Source: Flavobacterium gawalongense (GTDB lineage Bacteria; Bacteroidota; Bacteroidia; Flavobacteriales; Flavobacteriaceae). From it: DNA of 37,019 nucleotides. Where the stretch lies: assembly GCF_007097265.1 (NCBI RefSeq), contig NZ_VJZP01000037.1:1-37019 (forward strand). Reading direction: 5' to 3'. This document shows, piece after piece, positions 23,901 through 32,018 of this stretch. Position 1 is the stretch's first letter. The number at the start of each line of letters is the position of its first letter. A model generated the notes under the pieces. It was not told the origin of the DNA. It did no database searches and worked only from the letters and a program-made list of their open reading frames with translations. Both the position numbers and the translations under genes were made by a program.

Positions 23901-25850
23901 ATGAAACCAACTTTATTTTTCCTCTTATTTCTAACTTCTTTTCTACTTTATTCCCAAACCAAAGTAAAAGATACCATCACCCGAAGAGCTAATATTGGAT
24001 ACGATCAAAAAGGAAATCTAGTCACCTTCAAGCCAGAAACGCCCCCACTCATTCCAATCGCCGGCGCACCAAAACCCAGTTATTCCTACTTATGGGAAAT
24101 GGGCGATGGTCATTACAGCAAACAAGTCGAACCTAAACACGTTTACAAAACCAAAGGCACCTATACTGCCCGACTTACCGTAACCAATAATTACGACAAC
24201 GGAAAACCACCCGCCACGCGACCAAAAAAAGTAGCCGTAAACGAGATTCCCGAGGAAATTTACAAAGATATCGCTTCCATAGAAGACCAAAATGGATTTT
24301 CAATTCAAAAAAATTGTGATCCTATTCCTGAACAGGAAATGGTTGTTATTCTAAGTTACCAAAACATGGAAAATTATGTAAGTAACGGAAAATTATATCT
24401 TTTTTACAACGAGAAACAATTCAAAAATAACAACTTCGAATTGATGGATTTAAGAACCCATGCAGGAGAACGCGAAATCAAGGAAAATATTATTGCATCA
24501 GTTAATGACTTAGAAAATTCTAATTCGTATTTGGCTTCCAGCGAGAATTTGGCTCCAGCCAAAAAACACAAAATCACAACCACCGAAGAAGATTTGGATG
24601 CCACGCTTTTAGAAGCAAATAAAACATACAACAACGTTTCCATTCTGGAATTTGACGACAGTAATCCAGGAGAAACCCGTACTATTTTTTACACGTTCAA
24701 AACCACTCCTGAAATGATCAAAGACACGAGTGCAATTGTAACCATGCGTGGTATATTTGTTCCCAATCGAAATTTCAAAAATCACAAGATAAAAAATTTG
24801 GAAATGGAAATCGTTACTTCACACGACCCAAACAAAATGGGTTCTAATGGAAGTTTCATGAATTATAGATTGGTGCGTTTCAAAAGAGTAAAATTCAAAA
24901 CACGTTTCCAGAACAATGGTGAAGGCCCAGCCAGAATGATTCGTCTGGAAACAGATATACCGGAAATGTTCGACAAAAAAACATTTCAAATAGAAGACAT
25001 GTATCCCCAATGCCCAATTTGTCCAAAAGGCGAAATTCCCACAACAAGCTGTTTGGACACCATTGTCAGGGAAAGTCAAATATTTTTCATTTTCAGAAAT
25101 ATCTATTTACCGGGAAGTAACCAAAAAAATGTAAAAGAAATTGACAGTACTAAAGGATTTGTAAAATACTCCATGAAATTCAATGAAGACTTTCACAAAA
25201 TCAAAACAAAAAGTAGAACCGCAATTATTTTCGATAAAAACGAACCCATTCTTACTAATTATGCCACTACTCGATTTTTACCGGGAATTTCAATTGGTGT
25301 CAAAGCTGGCTATAATGTGTATCCCAGCTTAGAAAATTCCAAAAGTTATTTCGTTGGCGCTACACTTTCTCCTTTCAAATCCTATCGTTATTATGGTCAA
25401 GCCGAGTTTTTAAACAGTGTGCATACTTATGACGATAAAGTTACGGTTAGGGACGAAATCAATCAATCAACTGGTAACGTACAATTACAAAGAATGACTA
25501 CCACAGTAGACAACAAAAACATCAACTGGGAAGTTCCAGTACTTTTTCGGTACAACCTTAATAATTATTTTGGAATTGGAGCCGGAATACAAGTCAACAT
25601 AAATGTGTCTGAAAGTAAGGAACTGACCCTAAAAACCGAAACTTTTGAAGGAACATCTGACAAGTTTTTACTCAGAACAGAATATTTTACCAATACCGCT
25701 TCCAATACGTTTACTGATGTCAAAACTGGATTTGTTTTAGATTTCACGGGAGGATTTGCTAGAATTGGTCCAAGTTTGGGAGCGAGATATATAATGAATT
25801 TTAAGGATAATTTTAATTATTTTCAGTTTTATGGGATATGGAAGTTTTAG
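23901..25850 (+). CDS. PKD-domain outer-membrane beta-barrel protein
   Basis: The 649-aa protein has a signal peptide (residues 1-19, MKPTLFFLLFLTSFLLYSQ) and a PKD domain at about 60-105 (YLWEMGDGHYS, then HVYKTKGTYTARLTV). A central region includes SHDPN (about 307) and FQNNGEGPARMIRLETDIPE, the pattern of a domain frequent in secreted Bacteroidota proteins, with a Cys pair in QCPICPKG. The C-terminal 190 residues alternate as a beta-barrel (ISIGVKAGYNVYPS to FYGIWKF), ending in Phe as barrels do. It is probably an envelope protein exposing PKD to the periplasm. Its 3' end abuts the GxxExxY element. Confidence 0.78.
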   Translation: MKPTLFFLLFLTSFLLYSQTKVKDTITRRANIGYDQKGNLVTFKPETPPLIPIAGAPKPSYSYLWEMGDGHYSKQVEPKHVYKTKGTYTARLTVTNNYDNGKPPATRPKKVAVNEIPEEIYKDIASIEDQNGFSIQKNCDPIPEQEMVVILSYQNMENYVSNGKLYLFYNEKQFKNNNFELMDLRTHAGEREIKENIIASVNDLENSNSYLASSENLAPAKKHKITTTEEDLDATLLEANKTYNNVSILEFDDSNPGETRTIFYTFKTTPEMIKDTSAIVTMRGIFVPNRNFKNHKIKNLEMEIVTSHDPNKMGSNGSFMNYRLVRFKRVKFKTRFQNNGEGPARMIRLETDIPEMFDKKTFQIEDMYPQCPICPKGEIPTTSCLDTIVRESQIFFIFRNIYLPGSNQKNVKEIDSTKGFVKYSMKFNEDFHKIKTKSRTAIIFDKNEPILTNYATTRFLPGISIGVKAGYNVYPSLENSKSYFVGATLSPFKSYRYYGQAEFLNSVHTYDDKVTVRDEINQSTGNVQLQRMTTTVDNKNINWEVPVLFRYNLNNYFGIGAGIQVNINVSESKELTLKTETFEGTSDKFLLRTEYFTNTASNTFTDVKTGFVLDFTGGFARIGPSLGARYIMNFKDNFNYFQFYGIWKF

Positions 25851-26408
25851 TTTAAACACAAAAGTCATAAAAGAAAAGCAAAAGTCACAAAAGAAAAAAT
25901 TATGCACATAACGAAAACCTATTTAAAGGATTTAACATACAAAATAAATGGAGCTGCAATAGAAGTCCATAAGGAACTAGGCCCCGGATTGTTAGAAAGT
26001 GTTTATCATAAATGCATAAAAACAGAATTAACATTAAGAGGAATTTCATTCAAATCAGAATTGAAAGTGAGAATAAACTTCAAAGGAAATGAACTTGAAA
26101 CTGATTACAGATGTGATTTATTAGTAGAAGATTGTATTGTAGTAGAATTAAAAGCACAAGATAATCTCCCTCCAATTCATCAAGCACAAATATTAACATA
26201 TATGAAGCTCTTAAAAAAACCAAAAGGAATACTCTATAATTTTCATTGTATCAACTTATATAATGAAAGACAAAAAACATTCGTAAATGAATACTTTAAC
26301 CTTTTAGATGATTAATATTTTTGCAAGTTAGAGTAATTCAAACTTTTGCAACTTTTGTGCTTATAAACAATCCTGAATCTTTACTCTTTTGTGACTTTTG
26401 TGTTTAAA
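25851..26408. mobile_element. Putative GxxExxY cassette with 24-bp terminal inverted repeats
   Basis: TTTAAACACAAAAGTCATAA continues to 25874, and its inverse lies at 26385-26408 with one mismatch in 24. Each end also has a second, subterminal AAAAGTCACAAAAG-like copy (25879-25895 on the left, about 26342-26360 on the right). The 558-base unit contains only the GxxExxY gene. It sits precisely between two genes of the CHAT locus. Confidence 0.6.
25902..26315 (+). CDS. GxxExxY protein (PD-(D/E)xK nuclease-like)
   Basis: The 137-aa length and the motif G29-L-L-E32-S-V-Y35 (within GPGLLESVYHK) identify the GxxExxY family. DYRCDLLV (Asp72) followed by VELKA (Glu82-x-Lys84) gives a PD-(D/E)xK-type core, so a nuclease fold is likely. 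The family's cellular role is not established. It has no signal peptide. The gene is enclosed by inverted repeats and looks like an insertion between the PKD protein and the CHAT protease. The ATG at 25902 is the only well-placed start. Confidence 0.88.
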   Translation: MHITKTYLKDLTYKINGAAIEVHKELGPGLLESVYHKCIKTELTLRGISFKSELKVRINFKGNELETDYRCDLLVEDCIVVELKAQDNLPPIHQAQILTYMKLLKKPKGILYNFHCINLYNERQKTFVNEYFNLLDD

Positions 26409-26418
26409 ACCATTTTTA

Positions 26419-29043
26419 ATGACAAGAATCTTTTTCTTCCTTTTACTCTTTTCAACTCTGATTGTTTTCGGGCAGAAACCGCTTACCCAAGAAGATAAAA
26501 TATACAATGCAGTCGATGCTTTTGTAGCGCATCCATCTATTGACGGCTTACAAAATCTCACCAAAATCGAAAAGGATTTTTACAAGAATCCAAAGCCAAA
26601 ATCCAAAAATGAACTGCTGGCAATGGTGGTTTTAAATTGCAATATTGCTTACTATCAAAACCAATTTAATCAAACGCATCAAGCGATTTCAAGCTACGAA
26701 AAAGCATGGCAAATTCATCAAAAGAACAAACTTCAGGATTATGACATTATCGAATATTGTTTGAAGCCATTGGGGAATTTATACACCGTTTTAGGTGATT
26801 ACGACAATGCTGAAAACACCATTAAACAGTATTATTTCATTGCAGAAAAAGAAAAAAACCAACTGCAAAAAGTAGCTGCCATTCTCAATTTATCGAATGT
26901 GTACCAAAGTGCGGGAAAAGCGGACTTAGCGATAGACCTTTTAGAAAAAACCATCCGAACGGAAAAATTATCTAATACTCAAAAAGGGAATTTATTGAAT
27001 AATTTAGGAAACAACTATGTATTGAGTTATAAAAATACAGACATTACTAAGCCCATTAGGCCTAATTTTTTTAAAAATCTTGAAAAATCTTATCTTGACG
27101 CTATTCAATTATTGAAATCAGATAAAACCCAAACCGAAACACTGGCGAATTGTTACCGAAATTTATCTGCTCTTAATGCCCAATGGCATAATTTTGAATT
27201 AGCCAATTCTTATTTTGAAAAAGCAAAAAAATATTTCTTTGAAACTCTCAATGTAACACCTCGAAAAATTGCCAAATTCAAATATGAAGAAGCTTTACTG
27301 CTTTTTCAACAACAAAAACTCGCTGAATCAAGTACTTCAATCTCGGCGGTTTTTAAAATTTTAATACACAATTACTCCAATAAAAAAAGCATCCTGCCAA
27401 ACCAAAATTTACTTTACGCTGAGACTGTTTTATTGGATGCATTAGACTTACAAGCCGAAATTTTTCAAAAACAAAACCAACCCAAAAAAGCATTAGAAAC
27501 ATACAAACTTTCATTCCACATCGAAGATTTATTTGCCAATCTTTTGGTTTATGAAAACTCCAAAATCATCAACCAAACCCGAGTTAGAAACCGCACCGAA
27601 AAATGCATCTCCATCTATGACTTTCTTTACCAAAAAGAGAAGAAAATCAGTTATCTGGAAAATGCCTTCCAATTATCAGAACGAACAAAATCAGGGGTTT
27701 TAAAAAGTTATCTTACCCAAAATAAAATCATTTCAAGAAAAGAAAAAATCCATTTAGAACAGCTTCAAAACCGGAATACTGAAATCATAAAAGAACAACA
27801 AAAAGGCGCTTTAGCCGATATTTCAAAAATAAACGAAGCCATCAAAAAGCAAAATGAACTAATGCTTTCGCTTAAAAAAATTCGTTTAAAAAATCCCAAA
27901 TTTATTCCGGAAAATTTAGATCTAAACGCTTTATTTTCAAAGCTCGAAAAAGACAAAGCCATTATGGTTTATTATTTCTCGGGGTTTGAAAAGATGTATT
28001 ATTTTACTTTGGAAAACGAACAAATAAAACTAAACTCCTTTAGTAATAATGCGCATTCCATTGTTAAAATTTGGCAATTCTTGGACTATTTTAGTGATGC
28101 CAATGCCATTACAAATAATATAAAAGGCTACAATCAATATGGAAAAATTGCTTTTGATTTACTCAAATTGCCCAAAAACACAATTCATAAAAACCTCCTC
28201 ATTATCCCTGATGGAATATTAAATTTTCTTCCGTTTGAAGCATTAATCAGTAAAAAATCCAAAACAACTAATTTTGCCAAAATGCATTATTTACTGAATG
28301 ATTTTAGGATTGCCTACAACAATTCGGCTACATTTTATTTGAATGCAAAGCCACTTTCGGCAGAGCAGCAAACGGTTTTAGGTATTTTCCCTGTTTTTGA
28401 AAAAACTGATTATGCATTGACTTTTTCGAAGACCGAATTGCAATCCATAAAAAAGAATTTTGAGGGTCGGTTTTTTGAAAATGCAACGGCAACATTCGAT
28501 AATTTTAAAAGAAATGCCAGTACCTATTCTATTTTGCATTTGTCTACGCATGCTTCCGCAGGCGATATTGAAACGCCAGCCAGCATTAAATTCTACGATC
28601 AGGAAATCTTGTATTCGGAGTTATATAATTTGAAAATCAATCCGGAATTAGTGGTATTGAGCGCCTGCGAAACTGGAATAGGAAAACTCTACAAATCCGA
28701 AGGAGCGATGAGTATTGCCAGAGGTTTTCAATTTGCCGGAGCACAAAATTTATTGTTTTCATTGTGGAAGGTGAATGATTATACAACATCCGTTTTTATG
28801 GATAATTTTTATAAAAACTACAAAAAGAGTCAATCTTATTTTGAAGCTAATGCCAATACAAAACTTGATTTTTTAAAGAACAAAAGCATTCCAAATGCCA
28901 AAAAATCGCCTTATTATTGGAGTGCTTTTGTGTATTATGGGGAATTAGAAACCAAAAAAAATACTGTAAATTATATATTTTATAGTATTGGGTTTTTGAT
29001 TCTAATTGGTTTATTTTTGGTTTTCAATCGCTCTCGAAAATGA
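26419..29043 (+). CDS. Membrane-anchored TPR-CHAT protease (CHAT3)
   Basis: The ATG at 26419 gives 874 aa and opens directly into a signal peptide (MTRIFFFLLLFSTLIVFGQ). An upstream TTG start would lie in the inverted repeat of the preceding cassette and is unlikely. TPR helices fill about residues 30-450, a coiled-coil-like stretch spans 430-500, and the CHAT domain follows from about 530. The putative dyad is His711 (HLSTHASAG) and Cys750 (VLSACETGIG), then SLWKVNDY. The C terminus has one transmembrane helix (about 851-868) ending NRSRK. This puts the protease in the periplasm, tethered to the inner membrane. It shares a four-base ATGA overlap with the retropepsin-like gene. Confidence 0.9.
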   Translation: MTRIFFFLLLFSTLIVFGQKPLTQEDKIYNAVDAFVAHPSIDGLQNLTKIEKDFYKNPKPKSKNELLAMVVLNCNIAYYQNQFNQTHQAISSYEKAWQIHQKNKLQDYDIIEYCLKPLGNLYTVLGDYDNAENTIKQYYFIAEKEKNQLQKVAAILNLSNVYQSAGKADLAIDLLEKTIRTEKLSNTQKGNLLNNLGNNYVLSYKNTDITKPIRPNFFKNLEKSYLDAIQLLKSDKTQTETLANCYRNLSALNAQWHNFELANSYFEKAKKYFFETLNVTPRKIAKFKYEEALLLFQQQKLAESSTSISAVFKILIHNYSNKKSILPNQNLLYAETVLLDALDLQAEIFQKQNQPKKALETYKLSFHIEDLFANLLVYENSKIINQTRVRNRTEKCISIYDFLYQKEKKISYLENAFQLSERTKSGVLKSYLTQNKIISRKEKIHLEQLQNRNTEIIKEQQKGALADISKINEAIKKQNELMLSLKKIRLKNPKFIPENLDLNALFSKLEKDKAIMVYYFSGFEKMYYFTLENEQIKLNSFSNNAHSIVKIWQFLDYFSDANAITNNIKGYNQYGKIAFDLLKLPKNTIHKNLLIIPDGILNFLPFEALISKKSKTTNFAKMHYLLNDFRIAYNNSATFYLNAKPLSAEQQTVLGIFPVFEKTDYALTFSKTELQSIKKNFEGRFFENATATFDNFKRNASTYSILHLSTHASAGDIETPASIKFYDQEILYSELYNLKINPELVVLSACETGIGKLYKSEGAMSIARGFQFAGAQNLLFSLWKVNDYTTSVFMDNFYKNYKKSQSYFEANANTKLDFLKNKSIPNAKKSPYYWSAFVYYGELETKKNTVNYIFYSIGFLILIGLFLVFNRSRK

Positions 29044-29477
29044 AAAACCTTCACGATATCCTTAAAAAGGAAAATTACAAAAAAGTAAAATTTAAGATTA
29101 CTAAAACACAACACCTTTTGATCAATGCAAAAATCAATGGTGTCAAAGGAAATTTCATTTTAGACACGGGTGCTTCAACTAGTTGTGTAGGATTTGAAAG
29201 TGTCGATTTATTTTTATTGGAAGCAAAAAAATCAAAAACTAAAGCTTCAGGAGCTGGAGCTACCGGAATGTTGACTCAAATAGCCATAAAAAACCAATTG
29301 CAACTAGGCACTTGGAAGGACATTGCTTTTGATGTCGTAATTTTTGATTTATCCCATGTAAACGAAGCTTTAACGCAACATAAAGCAAAACCTGTTCATG
29401 GAATCATAGGTGCTGATATTTTAATGAAAGGAAAAGCGATTGTAGACTATTTCAATTATTGCTTATATTTACAATAG
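29040..29477 (+). CDS. Retropepsin-like aspartic protease (clan AA)
   Basis: The 145-aa protein has one retropepsin-type half: FILDTGASTS (catalytic Asp42 in DTGA), then the flap-like region with SGAGATGM, and HGIIGADILM, the hydrophobic-hydrophobic-G motif that follows in clan AA proteases. Such single-lobe enzymes work as homodimers. There is no signal peptide or membrane segment, so it is predicted cytoplasmic. Its ATG overlaps the CHAT3 stop by four bases (ATGA), which strongly suggests translational coupling and a shared function. Substrate unknown. Confidence 0.88.
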   Translation: MKNLHDILKKENYKKVKFKITKTQHLLINAKINGVKGNFILDTGASTSCVGFESVDLFLLEAKKSKTKASGAGATGMLTQIAIKNQLQLGTWKDIAFDVVIFDLSHVNEALTQHKAKPVHGIIGADILMKGKAIVDYFNYCLYLQ

Positions 29478-29505
29478 AAAAACGACCTTAAAACCTCAAA
29501 GAAAC

Positions 29506-30273
29506 ATGAAAAATATTTTCAAAAAACTATTGATATTTATGGGACTGCTTTTATTTTCTTGTTCTCCAGACAACTTAACTACCGAAAATGAAACAATAAC
29601 CAATCCAGACTCCAACAATCCCAGTATTTCGAAGGTCAGCTATTCAAAAATTTCAAACACCACTTATTCGAAAATTTGGAATTTCGATGCTTTAACCGAA
29701 TGGGAAGACGCTACCCAAGTTGGTAATCCAAATTACTGGATTGAAAATGGAAATTTACGCATTTTCACCAATCCAAACACTTGGGAAAGATCAAAAGTAA
29801 AAACGATTTCAAGTTTTGCCGCAGGAACATACCGTTGGAATGTTTATATCCCCGAAATGGGTGTTGGCGACATGGCAAGCATTGGAGCTTTTTTATATAA
29901 CAATAACACACACGAACTTGATTTTGAGATCGGTTACGGAACACAAGCCATTCGAGATCAATTAGTGGCAGAACCGGACGATCTTATTGTATACATGACC
30001 TCACAGGGCTATCCGTTCCAATCTGTTCAAAATAAAATCAAAAGAGGACAATGGTATAGTCTCTCTCTAGAATTAACACTAACCTCAAATGGACGTTACA
30101 ATGTAAGTTGGAAAATCAATGATGCGATTATGGCAACTGTACGACTTAATTATGGTAAAAATACCAAATTCAACATCTATTGCAGTGTCGAGAATTTACA
30201 ATTTATAGGCGACCACATTCCGCAAAGCCAAAATTATGCTCTTTTTGATACTGTGGAATTTAAAGGAATTTAA
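29506..30273 (+). CDS. Lipoprotein, concanavalin A-like (GH16-like fold)
   Basis: The signal peptide ends in the lipobox LLLFSC (Cys19). The mature protein has about 190 residues of beta-jelly-roll pattern: NFDALTEWEDATQ, FAAGTYRWNVYIPE, then ELDFEIGYG (Glu137-x-Asp-x-Glu141), the ExDxE signature of GH16 glucanases, and QWYSLSLELTL. GH16 enzymes cleave beta-glucans. This protein is short and may be a lectin or hydrolase. It starts 28 bases after the retropepsin gene. A perfect triple GGAATTTAAA repeat spans the stop codon. Confidence 0.75.
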   Translation: MKNIFKKLLIFMGLLLFSCSPDNLTTENETITNPDSNNPSISKVSYSKISNTTYSKIWNFDALTEWEDATQVGNPNYWIENGNLRIFTNPNTWERSKVKTISSFAAGTYRWNVYIPEMGVGDMASIGAFLYNNNTHELDFEIGYGTQAIRDQLVAEPDDLIVYMTSQGYPFQSVQNKIKRGQWYSLSLELTLTSNGRYNVSWKINDAIMATVRLNYGKNTKFNIYCSVENLQFIGDHIPQSQNYALFDTVEFKGI

Positions 30274-30283
30274 AGGAATTTAA

Positions 30284-30319
30284 AAAAAATCCCATTTGAA
30301 AAGTCAAATGGGATTTTTT
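30284..30319 (+). terminator. Terminator of the ConA-like lipoprotein gene
   Basis: AAAAAATCCCATTTGA (30284-30299) pairs with TCAAATGGGATTTTTT (30304-30319) around AAAG, with a terminal T run. Confidence 0.9.
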
Positions 30320-30342
30320 ATATATGCTAAAAGCAGAATGAC

Positions 30343-30375
30343 TACAATTCTAATGCTTTTTTAGGATTGTTGTCC
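30343..30375 (-). pseudogene. Duplicated 3' end of odhB
   Basis: These 33 bases equal 32020-32052 exactly and on the minus strand read DNNPKKALEL followed by TAG, the odhB C terminus (TAA in the intact gene). Similarity fades over the next 30 bases. There is no promoter or upstream part, so this is a gene scrap. Confidence 0.85.
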
Positions 30376-30419
30376 GTAATAGCAATTCTATTATTTTGAC
30401 AATTTAAGACTCATCAGTG

Positions 30420-31631
30420 TTACTTTGACATATATTGAAACTCAGTAACTTCAACGTGTTGTTTAATCGTGTTAGCGTCAGGGGTAGTATTCATTTCTAT
30501 AGTTTTATATTTAATAGTTTGTTTAATAACTCTCCCTTTTGAGTCCTTAACATATTCATAACTTACATCAAAATCTGCATTGTGTTTTCCTTCTTTGTGG
30601 GATGATTTAACATTGTACCCTCCCATATCGTTATCGGTAGCCAAAATTTTAAGGAATGCAGCCGGAATAGTTTTACATAAAGGATTTGTGTTGTCGTTAA
30701 GCACCAAAATATCGGCTACATCAGAATCTGACGGCTTAACTCTAATACTATCATTGGCATAATAGGTGAAATTCTCGGTTCTATGATAAGTGTTTCCATT
30801 ATAATAATCATTTTTAACCGATTCACGAATTCTTCCATCTGTATTATAACGATATGTTTCGTAGCGGCTTTCAAGTTGATTTACACTAGAAATAATATTC
30901 TCCCCATCATATTCTATTACCTCCGATGATGTATGACCTTCTTTATCCGTATTCTTTATTTCGACGATTTTACCAGTTTCATTATAAACCACTATTGAAT
31001 TTTCATCTTTATCTTGAGCATCGGTGCTATATCCACGACTGGAAATAATCTTACTGGCATTATCAAAAGTAAAAGTTCTATACCCTCTCTTTTTTATGAC
31101 ATCGTCAATAGATTCAATTTTAGTCATTACCGAAACTTTATCTCCAAAATCAGCTGAAAGTTCATGACTTTCTATCGGTACTGTTGCTGTTAATACTTTA
31201 GTGGCTTCATTATATGCTGCAGTTAATATTCCATTAATAGGCAGTTGCACAAACTCCACAATTTCACCAATTTCTTCCGTAATCTCATTTTTAGGAATAA
31301 ATGATATATCCTTAACAACAATGGTAATTGGCGCTACCGATACCCTAAGAGTGATATCTCCCGTTGGTGATGAAAGTTTGCAATTAAAATGTTCCGCAAT
31401 GCTTGAAGTGAATGATTTAGAATCAACCACCTTTCCATCTTTGTTAATCGCTTCAACGGTTAGTACATAAGATAATACCGTTCCCTTTGCCATTTTACCG
31501 GTAGATGGCGTCTCCGTATGTGCATTGAATTCAAAAGTATGTGCAGTTCCTGTTGGAACAGCTATCTCGTCAGATTTTGAACAAGATACAATGCTAAATG
31601 CCAGTACAGCTCCTAAAAGTAATTTTTTCAT
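30420..31631 (-). CDS. Lipoprotein with YD/RHS-like repeats
   Basis: The 403-aa protein has a lipobox ending at Cys17 (AFSIVSC) followed by SKSDE. A beta-rich segment (about 30-150) is followed by YD-like units: VVYNETGKIVEIKN, EYDGENIISSV, YRYNTDGRIRESV, FTYYANDSI. The type matches the lipoprotein at 7879. The gene lies between an odhB scrap and the intact odhB, as if inserted or left by a duplication at the odhB 3' end. Function unknown, probably envelope-exposed. Confidence 0.75.
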   Translation of the reverse strand: MKKLLLGAVLAFSIVSCSKSDEIAVPTGTAHTFEFNAHTETPSTGKMAKGTVLSYVLTVEAINKDGKVVDSKSFTSSIAEHFNCKLSSPTGDITLRVSVAPITIVVKDISFIPKNEITEEIGEIVEFVQLPINGILTAAYNEATKVLTATVPIESHELSADFGDKVSVMTKIESIDDVIKKRGYRTFTFDNASKIISSRGYSTDAQDKDENSIVVYNETGKIVEIKNTDKEGHTSSEVIEYDGENIISSVNQLESRYETYRYNTDGRIRESVKNDYYNGNTYHRTENFTYYANDSIRVKPSDSDVADILVLNDNTNPLCKTIPAAFLKILATDNDMGGYNVKSSHKEGKHNADFDVSYEYVKDSKGRVIKQTIKYKTIEMNTTPDANTIKQHVEVTEFQYMSK

Positions 31632-31952
31632 TGTGTGTTTGTATTAATTGTTAATAATAAAAAAACTGTAAATTGTTGTGTTTCTAATATTTAATTCCGT
31701 TGTTGGCACTACTTCCAATAATACAGAAATCTTAAAAATTTAGTTCTTATAATTATGCACCATATTTTTTTCACAGCCAAAAATGTATTACAAATTTAAA
31801 AGGATGATTTTTAAAGTATATACAAAAAACATATTTAAACGATAAAATACATCTTTTTTTACAATATATAAGATTTAACTTGCTAATATTATTTTTTAAC
31901 CCAAATTCCGCATTAGAAAAAAATCATCAAATAGTCACGCTTTCAAACAAAA
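31632..31952. other. AT-rich gap without recognised features
   Basis: About 320 bases between the minus-strand lipoprotein start and the odhB terminator. It is very AT-rich with no credible ORF, RNA gene or clear promoter box. It presumably holds the lipoprotein promoter. Confidence 0.5.
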
Positions 31953-31981
31953 AATCCCGTTTAGCAAAACTAAACGGGATT
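31946..31981 (-). terminator. Terminator of odhAB
   Basis: AATCCCGTTTAG (31953-31964) pairs with CTAAACGGGATT (31970-31981) around CAAAA, and the minus strand continues into a T run. It lies 38 bases beyond the odhB stop, with the repeat at 31983-32010 in between. Confidence 0.88.
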
Positions 31982-31982
31982 G

Positions 31983-32010
31983 AGATTCTTCCTTCGTCAG
32001 AATGACAAAG
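31983..32010. repeat. Diverged single arm of the dispersed 29-bp repeat
   Basis: AGATTCTTCCTTCGTCAGAA followed by TGACAAA matches the right arm of the 20965-21042 repeat with two mismatches. No opposite arm is seen here. Confidence 0.75.
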
Positions 32011-32018
32011 TATCGTTA

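Noticed and set aside
21059..29043. Type III-E CRISPR (gRAMP/TPR-CHAT) system
   Set aside because: No gRAMP, Cas1/2 or array. Only the CHAT plus sigma theme is shared, and the CHAT here carries a signal peptide and membrane anchor.
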